From: Prevotella sp. P5-108
Lineage (GTDB): Bacteria > Bacteroidota > Bacteroidia > Bacteroidales > Bacteroidaceae
Assembly: GCF_002251385.1 (NCBI RefSeq)
Contig: NZ_NPJJ01000033.1
Coordinates: 1-64,000, forward strand
Reading direction: 5' to 3'
DNA length: 64,000 nucleotides
A model generated the notes under the pieces. The model had not been told where the DNA came from. It made no database searches and was given only the letters and a program-made list of their open reading frames with translations. How positions within the stretch are numbered: the stretch's first letter is position 1; each line of letters starts with the position of its first letter. Below, piece after piece: positions 36,365 through 44,527 of the stretch. The translations under genes were made by a program, and so were the position numbers.

Positions 36365-36949
36365 CTATGCCTTTTTGAAATGGTTGAACACTGCGACAAG
36401 ATAACCCAAGGTGATGAATGCACCCGGAGGAAGCACAAAGAGCAGGATATTGGTAGTCTCGGGCAAGAGGGCACACCCGAAGAGCGACCCTGCGCCCAGA
36501 ATTTCACGCACGGCACCGAGCAGAGTCAGTGCCAGGGCAAAGCCCAGACCGATACCCACACCGTCGGCGATGCTCGCCAGCGGAGTGTTCTTGCAGGCGA
36601 AGGCTTCAGCACGGCCCAATATCACACAGTTGACCACTATCAGCGGGATATAGATGCCCAGACTCTTGTTGACATCGGGCAGATAAGCCTCGATAAACAT
36701 CTGGAGAATGGTGACGAAGGTAGCGATGACCACTACGAAGACAGGTATGCGCACCTTGTCGGGGGTGATGTTCTTGATGCAGGAGATGACAAAGTTGGTA
36801 CATATCAGCACTGCCATCGTGGCCAGACCCATCATCAGTCCGTTGGTGGCACTTGTGGTGGTAGCCAGTGTGGGACACATGCCCAAGAGCAATACGAATG
36901 TGGCATTCTCCTTGATGATGCCGTTTTTGATTATATTGAGTAGATTCAT
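36365..36949 (-). CDS. rnfE: Rnf electron-transport complex subunit E
   Basis: 194-residue membrane subunit homologous to RnfA and inverted relative to it in the membrane. It shows LLGMCPTLATTTSATNG (Cys near residue 25) and PLIVVNCVILGRAEAFA. Six helices are predicted. It lies 6 nt after rnfG and 3 nt before rnfA. Confidence 0.96.
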   Translation of the reverse strand: MNLLNIIKNGIIKENATFVLLLGMCPTLATTTSATNGLMMGLATMAVLICTNFVISCIKNITPDKVRIPVFVVVIATFVTILQMFIEAYLPDVNKSLGIYIPLIVVNCVILGRAEAFACKNTPLASIADGVGIGLGFALALTLLGAVREILGAGSLFGCALLPETTNILLFVLPPGAFITLGYLVAVFNHFKKA

Positions 36950-36955
36950 CGTTGT

Positions 36956-37561
36956 CTATCCTTTCTTTATTTTGGTTGCGCCGGTGTGGGCGTCGGCAGA
37001 CTGCTGCATATAGGCGGCATACGCCTGGTTTACGGCTTTCAGGAAGGCTCTCGAGGTGATGGTCGAGGCGGTGATGGCGTCTACCTCACCTCCGTCCTTG
37101 CTCACGGCGAGTGGCTTCACGGCCTTCTTGCCGATGATGTTTCCCTTGCCGTCTTTCTGAAACCACGTGGCAGCCTTGGCGCCAAGTCCTGGCGTCTCAG
37201 CGTGCTGCAATACGGTATAACCGGTGATGGTGCCGTCATCGGCAAAGCCCACCAGCACACGCAAGTCACCGCCAAATCCCATCGTCTGGCTCTCCACGGC
37301 AGCACCGCCGCCAGCCACACGATGCACTATCAGTTCCGTCGGTTTGCCGTTGACCGTCATACATACGGTGTCTGTCTTGCTCACCGTCACGTCGCTGTTT
37401 CCCATCACGGTGCGTATGCCCTCAGCCAGAGCCAGAGTCTTCTGCGCAGCCTTCGGACCCTCTGTGATGTGGTTGACCACTGCCAGCAGGCATCCTGTCA
37501 CCAGTGCCACTCCCACCAGCACCACTATCATGTTGGTGAGTGTCGATTCCATCTTCTTCAT
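36956..37561 (-). CDS. rnfG: Rnf electron-transport complex subunit G
   Basis: 201-residue periplasm-facing subunit with one N-terminal helix (about 10-30) and an FMN-binding domain. The covalent FMN attachment motif is DAITASTITS, with Thr167 in the flavinylated position; the usual Gly-Ala before it is Ala-Ser here. It overlaps rnfD by 4 nt. The flavin transferase ApbE that would attach FMN is not in this window. Confidence 0.94.
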   Translation of the reverse strand: MKKMESTLTNMIVVLVGVALVTGCLLAVVNHITEGPKAAQKTLALAEGIRTVMGNSDVTVSKTDTVCMTVNGKPTELIVHRVAGGGAAVESQTMGFGGDLRVLVGFADDGTITGYTVLQHAETPGLGAKAATWFQKDGKGNIIGKKAVKPLAVSKDGGEVDAITASTITSRAFLKAVNQAYAAYMQQSADAHTGATKIKKG

Positions 37562-38553
37562 CGGCTTACCTCCCCAAATCGTTTAGGTTTGACATAGAAG
37601 TTGATGAGGGGCGTAAAGGCATTCATGATGAGTATGGCAAACGACATACCCTCGGGATAGCTGCCCCAGTTGCGTATCACCACGGTGAGCACACCTATGC
37701 CCACGGCATAGATGACCTGTCCGCGATGGGTCATGGGCGAGGTGACGTAGTCGGTAGCCATAAAGATGGCACCCAGCATCAGTCCGCCACTCAGCACCAC
37801 TGCCATAGGATGGGCGTAGACCGGATTGGCCGCATGCAACGCCCCGCTCAGCACGAAGACGGTGGCCAGAATGGTAACGGGGATATGCCAGGTAATGACG
37901 CGACGCCAGAGCATCCATATCAGTCCGGCTATCAGCGCCAGGGCACACACCTCGCCTATGGTGCCTGCTCCATAGCCATTGGCCACATTGCCCAGCAACA
38001 TGTCGACCGTATCGGGCAAGCCCTGCAACACGCTTACGTCGCCAGTCTTGATGGCGGTCTTCATCAGGCTCAGCGGAGTGGCTCCAGTCACTGCATCGGT
38101 GTACGCCATCTGCTGTCCTGCCACTGGCCATGACGTCATGGCTGCCGGAAAGCTGACCAGGAGGAAACAGCGACCCACGATGGCTGGATTGAAAGGGTTG
38201 CAACCCAGTCCGCCAAAGGTCATCTTGCCGATGCCGATGGCTACCAGTGCGCCCACGATAATCATCCAGATGGGGAAATTGCTGGGCAGGTTCATGCCCA
38301 GCAGCAGACCCGTGATGCAGGCCGACCCGTCAAGCAGCGTGGTGGGGCGGCGCAGCATATAGCGTGTTATCGCCCACTCAAAGAAGACACAGGCCGCCAC
38401 GCTTACCGAACAGACTACCACCGAGCCCAGCCCGAAGTAATAGAACGACACCAGCAGGGCCGGCACCAGCGCTATCAGCACATTATACATATTGCGCTCT
38501 ACGCTGTCGCCGCCGTGGGCGTGGGGCGAAAGGGATATTATCAATTTACTCAT
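37558..38553 (-). CDS. rnfD: Rnf electron-transport complex subunit D
   Basis: 331-residue membrane subunit of the NqrB/RnfD family with about ten helices. The covalent FMN site is TDAVTGATPLS with Thr159. GMNLPSNFPIW and FGGLGCNPFNPAIVGR are family signatures. It carries the ion-translocating path with RnfG. Gap to rnfC is 4 nt; overlap with rnfG is 4 nt. Confidence 0.95.
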   Translation of the reverse strand: MSKLIISLSPHAHGGDSVERNMYNVLIALVPALLVSFYYFGLGSVVVCSVSVAACVFFEWAITRYMLRRPTTLLDGSACITGLLLGMNLPSNFPIWMIIVGALVAIGIGKMTFGGLGCNPFNPAIVGRCFLLVSFPAAMTSWPVAGQQMAYTDAVTGATPLSLMKTAIKTGDVSVLQGLPDTVDMLLGNVANGYGAGTIGEVCALALIAGLIWMLWRRVITWHIPVTILATVFVLSGALHAANPVYAHPMAVVLSGGLMLGAIFMATDYVTSPMTHRGQVIYAVGIGVLTVVIRNWGSYPEGMSFAILIMNAFTPLINFYVKPKRFGEVSR

Positions 38554-38557
38554 TATC

Positions 38558-39910
38558 TTATTTCTTCTGATTACGTGATTTGATATTGGCCATCACCCTA
38601 CCCTTGCCGATTACGATGTTGTCGAGGATAGGCCGGTGTGACGGACAGGTAAACTGGCAGCTGCCGCAGGCTATGCACGATACTATCTGCTCCTGCTCGG
38701 CACGGTCGTACATATCGTTGGCAGAGAGCGTAGCGAGCAGATAGGGCTCGAGACCCATAGGGCATACCTCGACACACTTGCCGCAACGGATGCAGGGCTG
38801 CACCTTGCCGCGATGGGCATCGCTGCCACTGAGCACGGTCACGGCATTGGTACCCTTGCATACGGGCACATCGAGTGAGGCTACAGCCTTACCCATCATG
38901 GGACCGCCGGCCAGCACCTTGTTGTCGCCCTCGGGCAGACCGCCGCAGAGGTCCACCAGTTGGGTAAAGGGGGTGCCCATGCGCACCAGATAGTTGGCCG
39001 ACTTGCCCATAGCCAGACCCGACACCGTGGTATAGCGTTCGAAGAGAGGCTTGTGCTTCATCACTGCCTGATAGACGGCATAAGCCGTGGCCACGTTCTG
39101 CACGATGGCACCCACACTGACGGGGATGGCAGGCGGCGCCGGAACTTGTCTGTCGATGACGGCATCGACCAGCTGCTTCTCGCCACCCTGCGGGTACTTC
39201 ATCTTCAGCGGCACAATCTTTATATCTTGCCTGTTGGCAGTCTTCTCTTGCAAGAGACGGATGGCGTCGGGCTTGTTTTCCTCGATACCGATATAGCCAC
39301 GCTCTACGTGGGCAGCGCGCATCAGCAGGTCGAGACCCACCAGTATCTCGTCGGCATGCTCCAGCATGAGCCGATAGTCCGACGTGATGTAGGGTTCACA
39401 CTCCACGCCGTTGAGTATCACGCACTCTGCCTTAGCAGTAGGCGGCGGACAGAGCTTGACATGACAGGGGAAGCCGGCACCACCCATACCCGTAATACCG
39501 CCCCACTTCACGCGGGCCACGATCTCTTCGGCAGTGAGTTCGGGGTGTTTGTCCAGGGTTTCGAGCGCCGCACTGCGGTCTATCGTTTCTTCCCACTCGT
39601 CGCCCTCTACCTTGATGATGATGGCGGGATGGCGGTAGCCCGTGGCGTCGACGACGCTGTCTATGCGGGTCACCGTACCCGATACCGATGAATAGATGGG
39701 TGCCGACACAAATCCGCCGGCCTCGGCGATGAGCGTACCCACCTTCACCTTGTCGCCCTTGGCTACCACAGCCTTAGCGGGTGCGCCGATATGCTGTGAG
39801 AGGGGGAATATGGCCTCTGTGGGCAGCGGCGCCTGGACGGTGGCCACGTCGGCAGTGATTTTGTGCTCTGCCGGGTGCACGCCACCTATCTTGAATGTAT
39901 GCAGTTTCAT
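38558..39910 (-). CDS. rnfC: Rnf electron-transport complex subunit C
   Basis: 450-residue cytoplasmic subunit that binds FMN and oxidises or reduces NADH. The N-terminal barrel-sandwich region (FKIGGVHPAEHK...), the GGITGMGGAGFPCHVK nucleotide-binding loop and the VILNGVECEPYITSDYRL block are followed by two ferredoxin motifs, CIRCGKCVEVCP and CIACGSCQFTCP (about 380-430). The start MKLHTF overlaps the rnfB stop by 4 nt, implying coupled translation; the upstream extension is rejected. Confidence 0.96.
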   Translation of the reverse strand: MKLHTFKIGGVHPAEHKITADVATVQAPLPTEAIFPLSQHIGAPAKAVVAKGDKVKVGTLIAEAGGFVSAPIYSSVSGTVTRIDSVVDATGYRHPAIIIKVEGDEWEETIDRSAALETLDKHPELTAEEIVARVKWGGITGMGGAGFPCHVKLCPPPTAKAECVILNGVECEPYITSDYRLMLEHADEILVGLDLLMRAAHVERGYIGIEENKPDAIRLLQEKTANRQDIKIVPLKMKYPQGGEKQLVDAVIDRQVPAPPAIPVSVGAIVQNVATAYAVYQAVMKHKPLFERYTTVSGLAMGKSANYLVRMGTPFTQLVDLCGGLPEGDNKVLAGGPMMGKAVASLDVPVCKGTNAVTVLSGSDAHRGKVQPCIRCGKCVEVCPMGLEPYLLATLSANDMYDRAEQEQIVSCIACGSCQFTCPSHRPILDNIVIGKGRVMANIKSRNQKK

Positions 39911-40764
39911 GCTTCTGCCTCCTTCTTCTTTATGGGGAAATTGACTTTGACGATGGCACCGGTAGGACACTCAGCCACACACTTGGTACACATACGGCAT
40001 TTGTTGTAGTCGATATACGACAGATTGTTCTCTACAGTGATGGCGCCAAAGGGACAGACCTTCTCGCACTTGCCACAGCCTATGCAGGCAGCCTGACACG
40101 ACTTGCGGGCTATGGGTCCGCGGTCTTGGTTGACACAGCACACATAGACGCGACGCCCCTTGGGGCCCTTCTTGCGCAGTTCGATGACATGGCGAGGACA
40201 GGCCTTGGCACAACTGCCACAGCCGGTACACATCTGTTCGTCGACTTCGGGCAGTCCGGTAGCTGGATTGATGACGATGCCGCCAAACTGGCAGGCATCG
40301 GCACAGTCGCCACAGCCCAGACAGCCATAGCCACAACCGCTCTCGCCTGCTCCGGCAGCATTGACAGCCGCACAGGTGTGCAGACCTTCATAGACAGCCA
40401 CCTTGCCACGCTTGTCGCAACTGCCGTTGCAGCGCACCACCGCCACCATAGGTTCGGCAGCCTGGGCAGCCATGCCCAACACATCGGCAATCTTGCCCAT
40501 AGCCTCGTCGCCACCTACCGGACAGCGCAGTCCGTCCAGACTTCCCTTGTCGGCGCCTTTGACCAGCGCTTCTGCCAAGGCTGCACATCCGGCAAAGCCA
40601 CAACCGCCACAGTTGGCACCAGGCAGACACTCCTGCACGTCCTTGACGCGAGGGTCTTCCTTGACGGCAAACCTGCGCGACACGATGTACACCACCACTG
40701 CTGCCAGAAAACCCCCCCCGCGGAGGGTCAGCACCGCCACTACAATATAGTTCATTTCATTCAT
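39907..40764 (-). CDS. rnfB: Rnf electron-transport complex subunit B
   Basis: 285-residue ferredoxin-accepting subunit. One N-terminal helix (about 5-28), then a CLPGANCGGCGFAGC cluster domain and at least four further Cys-rich ferredoxin motifs (CGYGCLGCGDC, CTGCGSC, CIGCGKC, CRMCTKC). The helix is interrupted by LRGGGF, encoded by an eight-G run (C8 at 40712-40719 on the plus strand), unlike the smooth helix of most RnfB proteins. The frame is open across it. It overlaps both rseC and rnfC by 4 nt. Confidence 0.95.
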   Translation of the reverse strand: MNEMNYIVVAVLTLRGGGFLAAVVVYIVSRRFAVKEDPRVKDVQECLPGANCGGCGFAGCAALAEALVKGADKGSLDGLRCPVGGDEAMGKIADVLGMAAQAAEPMVAVVRCNGSCDKRGKVAVYEGLHTCAAVNAAGAGESGCGYGCLGCGDCADACQFGGIVINPATGLPEVDEQMCTGCGSCAKACPRHVIELRKKGPKGRRVYVCCVNQDRGPIARKSCQAACIGCGKCEKVCPFGAITVENNLSYIDYNKCRMCTKCVAECPTGAIVKVNFPIKKKEAEA

Positions 40765-41252
40765 AGTCTCTCAATAATGCTTATTTGGATACGTCTGCCC
40801 ACAATATTACGGCAGAGGTATAGTAATATATAATAAGGTATAAGAACCAGCAGACTGTACAGCGCCGCCGCCATTTCGCTGGTTCCGGCCATGGCTCTAC
40901 AGACGCCAAATACCGCCATCATCAAGAGCAGCGGCATTGCAAATCCCAATGCCAGAGCCACCTTGACCGATGACGAAGAGGTGACAACTCTCACCCTGTC
41001 GCCCACGCTGCAGGCTACCGATCTGTCTACGGGCACGCTGATGAGCGTCTCCCTGCACTCCGATGCGTTGCAGTGCCCCGACAGACCGCATCCGGCACAA
41101 GCCGACGACCGTACTACCCGTACGCTGACGCTTGTCGGGGTTATCTGTTCTACGATGCCTTCCTTACTGACGGCATTGACAGACTTAGGGGATGAACTTG
41201 CTGATGTTGTCAAACCAATCCTAAACACAAAGGCAATGGCGACATTGCCCAT
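40761..41252 (-). CDS. RseC/MucC-family membrane protein, first gene of the Rnf operon
   Basis: 163-residue protein of the RseC family, associated with Rnf/Rsx complexes and SoxR reduction in other bacteria. A Cys cluster (SSACAGCGLSGHCNASEC, about 48-66) precedes two transmembrane helices (about 95-115 and 125-145). The start is uncertain: the ATG at 41252 leaves a leader of roughly 10 nt, whereas a TTG 13 codons later is preceded by AGGATTGG and gives a more typical N-terminus. It overlaps rnfB by 4 nt. Confidence 0.85.
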   Translation of the reverse strand: MGNVAIAFVFRIGLTTSASSSPKSVNAVSKEGIVEQITPTSVSVRVVRSSACAGCGLSGHCNASECRETLISVPVDRSVACSVGDRVRVVTSSSSVKVALALGFAMPLLLMMAVFGVCRAMAGTSEMAAALYSLLVLIPYYILLYLCRNIVGRRIQISIIERL

Positions 41253-41268
41253 ATATTAATAATGTGTG

Positions 41269-41300
41269 CAAAATTAACTATTTTTTCTGACTTAGCCACA
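41269..41300 (-). promoter_or_regulatory. Promoter of the RseC-Rnf operon
   Basis: On the minus strand TAATTTTG (41276-41269) with TGTGG about 20 nt upstream, one mismatch from the -33 consensus. It is the only promoter-like element ahead of the seven-gene operon. Confidence 0.6.
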
Positions 41301-41403
41301 CACTTTGGCCATTAAATGAGCGTTAAACTTTGATTAAACGATGACCTTCCCACGCCTGTTCATTCCATTTTTGCATACAATGATAAAAAACTTAGGTTTT
41401 TTC

Positions 41404-41434
41404 TTTGTGTTTTATCCCACATCCATTATCTTTG
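41404..41434 (+). promoter_or_regulatory. Promoter of the acidic protein gene
   Basis: TTTG at 41404-41407, 19 nt, TATCTTTG at 41427-41434: full consensus, leader about 65 nt. Confidence 0.8.
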
Positions 41435-41502
41435 CATATAGATAAACACCATGGAGCCGGCCTGCCGGTACCCTGGAAGACTAATAATACAAAGCCTACG
41501 GC

Positions 41503-41943
41503 ATGAAAGCGACAGAACAAACGGTGCAACAGATAGAGCGCGCCATCCGAAAAACAGCACAGAAGTTTCCCACTGACAGCGAGAACTCGGTGATTACAGA
41601 CATACACATCAAGGTATCGCCTGAGAGCGGCGAGATGGTCTCGTTCGACGACGATGACATGGAGCTCAACCGCTGCGTGGTAGAACAGTGGATAGACTGC
41701 AACGACGACGATTTCTACACCCATGTCACCACCCTGCTCACCAACACGCTGAAGCGCATGAGCGACACCATCGACCAGATGGGTATCATGAAGCCTTTCA
41801 GTTTTGTACTGGAAGACGACGACCGCAACACCGTAGCCGACCTGTATCTCGCCGACGACGATACCGTTATCATTGGCGATGACCTGATGAAGGACCTCGA
41901 CTCAGACCTCGACTCCTTCTTCGACAATCTGATGAAGGAATAG
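41503..41943 (+). CDS. Acidic cytoplasmic protein of unknown function
   Basis: 146 residues with no signal peptide or membrane segment. Strongly acidic, with Asp-rich stretches (SFDDDDMEL, CNDDDFY, LEDDDRNT, ADDDTVIIGDDL) and a helical Asp/Glu/Leu C-terminus (MKDLDSDLDSFFDNLMKE). It looks like a compact alpha/beta protein rather than a disordered one. I do not recognise the family. It has its own consensus promoter and stands alone between the Rnf operon and a repeat-bearing gap. Confidence 0.8.
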   Translation: MKATEQTVQQIERAIRKTAQKFPTDSENSVITDIHIKVSPESGEMVSFDDDDMELNRCVVEQWIDCNDDDFYTHVTTLLTNTLKRMSDTIDQMGIMKPFSFVLEDDDRNTVADLYLADDDTVIIGDDLMKDLDSDLDSFFDNLMKE

Positions 41944-41971
41944 ACCGGAGCATTATCCACCCTTAAGATAC

Positions 41972-42009
41972 CAGCCCCCACAGTGCCAGTCATGGCGTTG
42001 TGGGGGCTG
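41972..42009. terminator. Stem-loop after the acidic protein gene, no U tract
   Basis: CAGCCCCCACA (41972-41982) pairs perfectly with TGTGGGGGCTG (41999-42009). The strong stem lacks a following T run, so it may protect the mRNA end rather than terminate. Confidence 0.5.
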
Positions 42010-42072
42010 TCGGTTGCAGACCGCCCATTGGCGACCGAAGGGAAAACCGCCTTGATGCGGTTTATCTGCGTT

Positions 42073-42156
42073 GCAGGGCGCGAAATGGCAAATGCGGGGC
42101 GCGAAACGAGTATGGCAAAGCACGATTTCAGCATTTCAGGGTTTGAAACCATCGCC
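42073..42156 (+). repeat. Degenerate 21-bp tandem repeat, locus 5 (four units)
   Basis: Units start at 42073, 42094, 42115 and 42136. They read AGREMAN, AGRETSM, AKHDFSI and SGFETIA in one frame. GCRGGGCGCGAAAYG is the best conserved DNA core. Together with 11460-11543 this is the clearest array of the family. No promoter or plausible start precedes it in the gap 41944-42412. Confidence 0.7.
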
Positions 42157-42242
42157 AACGCGGTCGCCGCAGAGAATTGCCGGTACGGTATACACTTTAT
42201 GCCGTGTGCCAGGGCGACGGGGAGAGACTAACGGCGAGTCTG

Positions 42243-42284
42243 GCTGACTGCGGAAGACCAAGTGCTGACTGCGGAAGACCAAGC
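42243..42284 (+). repeat. Tandem 21-bp duplication
   Basis: GCTGACTGCGGAAGACCAAGT is followed at once by the same 21 nt with one change at the last base, then GCTG begins a third unit. It lies 90 nt behind locus 5 and has the same 21-bp period but a different sequence. Confidence 0.8.
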
Positions 42285-42412
42285 GCTGTACAGCGCCAGC
42301 GTGCAGCCCAATGCGGCAGCCACGACATCGGGCACAAAGATTTTGGCGTTTTGTTGTCCGTTCTCATAAATTATTTATAATTTCGCCTTTCAATTGACAA
42401 TAGCACATAGAG

Positions 42413-44449
42413 ATGAAGAAAACCATAAGATATATAGGTGGCATCGTGACGGCGGCAGCACTTGCAGCGGCAGCGGCATGGTGGCTGAGCCTGCCCGCCC
42501 CCGAAGACCAGCACCGCTGCATGGCGATGATAGAGCAGCAACGCTGCGCACAGCTGTCTGTAGGCACGCTGTCTATGCCACTCATCAGCAACATCGACGA
42601 CCGCGACACCACGCGACCCTACCGCAACTTCGACACATGGACTCCTGCCTATACCGATACCATCTACACCCCGGCGGTGTGGGTAAACCGTTGGGCGCTG
42701 CTCCCCTCCTGTCACGGCAGTCTTGCCACTCCCATTGCCCGCCCCATCTATGGCGGCGACAGCATAGCCACAGCCCTTCACCTGCGCCGCGAGCTGGCGC
42801 TCTACGAAGATATGCTCCACTACTATCGGGGCGACGAAGAGGGCGGCTATACCCTGAAGAGAAACATCGACGAGCAGCGCCGCGAGACAGCCAATCTGAA
42901 ATACTATCTGCGGGTACACGGCGTGCAGGACGAAGGCTATCACGACATTACACGCTATTACCGCCGCCAGGACCGACAACTGCAAAGACTGCTGTCGCTG
43001 CAGCGCGACACTAAGCGCCAGACGGCCATCATCACTCAGCGCATATCCATCCTCCGCAAAGCACTCGCCAACCTCTCGGGTGCCAAGTTTACCACCCAGG
43101 CCCGATACGAAGCCATTGTGAAAGAGGGAAAACAACGGCAGCGCTACCCGCTGCACGCTGTGGCAGAGCGCAGCAGGCAAGGCTATCTGCTGCTGCAACG
43201 TACAGACAGCATTACCCCCGACAGCGCAAGGGCCGTGAGCATGGTGGCATGGCCGAGGATGCTGGACGAAGAGGCACTGGTCACCACCTATCGCGACCTT
43301 TACGCCCGCCACGTCATACGCGACAACAGGCTCAACATCAGCCGCAGACTGGGTATCGCCCCCATCGGTCCCCTACCTGCCGGCTATACCGGCTACTGGC
43401 TCAGCCGCCAGGACAATGGCTCGGTCACTGCCGGATATTGGGTCAAGGGTCGCCGCCAGGGCGAGGGCCTCATCTTCTGCCCCGACAGTGTGGAGCTATG
43501 GGGACGCTTCAATGCCGACACCCTCTGCTACGGCATCAGCCGCCACCGCACCGACTGGTACAGAGGCGACATGGACCGCCGTGGGCGCCCCCACGGTCAC
43601 GGCACTCTCTGCTATGACGGTTGTCGCACATACTGCGGCAGCTGGAAAGCCGGACACAGAGAAGGTTTCGGCTATCAGACGGGGCTCAACACGGCACTGC
43701 AAGCGGGTGAATGGGAAGCCGGAAACTATCGCGGCGAGCGCCTCACCTATACCTCCGACCGCATCTATGGCATAGACATCTCGCGATTTCAACACGAGAA
43801 AGGCAAGAAGAAATTCGGCATCGACTGGCAGCGGCTGCGCATCAGCCATCTCGGCACGTCGAGCCGCAAGCGCATCAACGGGCATGTGGACTACCCCATC
43901 TCCTTCATGTACATCAAAGCCACTGAGGGCATCTCCATACGCAACCGCTACTACGCAGCCGACTATCGCCAGGCACGAAGCCACAATATACACGTGGGCA
44001 GTTACCACTTCTTCTCGACCACCACTCCGGGAGCAGCACAGGCACGCCACTTTCTGCGCCACGCCCGTCTGTCAAAGGGCGACCTGCCTCCGGTGCTCGA
44101 CATAGAACCCTCGACGGCACAAATCAAACGCATGGGCGGCCCTGAAGCCCTCTGGCGCGAGGTGAGAGCATGGCTCAGGGTGGTAAGACAGCGCTCGGGC
44201 GTGGCACCAGTGCTCTACATCAGCCAGATGTTTGTCAACACCTATCTGCCCTACGCCCCCGACGTGCGCAGCAACCATCCGGTGTGGATAGCACGCTATG
44301 GCGAATACAAGCCCGATGTGCGCCTGGCCTACTGGCAGCTGTGTGCCGACGGCCGCGTCAATGGCATCAGGGGCGAGGTAGACATCAATGTGTTCAACGG
44401 CTATAAAGACGAGTTCAGACTCTTTCTGGAGCAAAACTGCATACGCTGA
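42413..44449 (+). CDS. Exported MORN-repeat / GH25 lysozyme fusion
   Basis: 678 residues. An N-terminal signal or anchor helix (about 6-26), a basic helical region (about 120-230), a stretch with MORN-like repeats (about 330-445: GYWVKGRRQGEGLIF, DRRGRPHGHGTLCYDG, GSWKAGHREGFGY) and a C-terminal GH25 muramidase domain (about 451-672). GH25 motifs: YGIDISRFQ, FMYIKATEGI, VGSYHFFS, VLDIEPS (catalytic Asp/Glu) and LAYWQLCADG...GEVDINVFNG. It should cleave peptidoglycan in the periplasm or outside. I do not know of a standard family with this order. Confidence 0.85.
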   Translation: MKKTIRYIGGIVTAAALAAAAAWWLSLPAPEDQHRCMAMIEQQRCAQLSVGTLSMPLISNIDDRDTTRPYRNFDTWTPAYTDTIYTPAVWVNRWALLPSCHGSLATPIARPIYGGDSIATALHLRRELALYEDMLHYYRGDEEGGYTLKRNIDEQRRETANLKYYLRVHGVQDEGYHDITRYYRRQDRQLQRLLSLQRDTKRQTAIITQRISILRKALANLSGAKFTTQARYEAIVKEGKQRQRYPLHAVAERSRQGYLLLQRTDSITPDSARAVSMVAWPRMLDEEALVTTYRDLYARHVIRDNRLNISRRLGIAPIGPLPAGYTGYWLSRQDNGSVTAGYWVKGRRQGEGLIFCPDSVELWGRFNADTLCYGISRHRTDWYRGDMDRRGRPHGHGTLCYDGCRTYCGSWKAGHREGFGYQTGLNTALQAGEWEAGNYRGERLTYTSDRIYGIDISRFQHEKGKKKFGIDWQRLRISHLGTSSRKRINGHVDYPISFMYIKATEGISIRNRYYAADYRQARSHNIHVGSYHFFSTTTPGAAQARHFLRHARLSKGDLPPVLDIEPSTAQIKRMGGPEALWREVRAWLRVVRQRSGVAPVLYISQMFVNTYLPYAPDVRSNHPVWIARYGEYKPDVRLAYWQLCADGRVNGIRGEVDINVFNGYKDEFRLFLEQNCIR

Positions 44450-44527
44450 AAAAAAAATCGGCATCGGTGCAACTTTTCCTGCCGATGGTTCGTCCAATAG
44501 TCAGAAACCAATAAAACAATGACAAAT

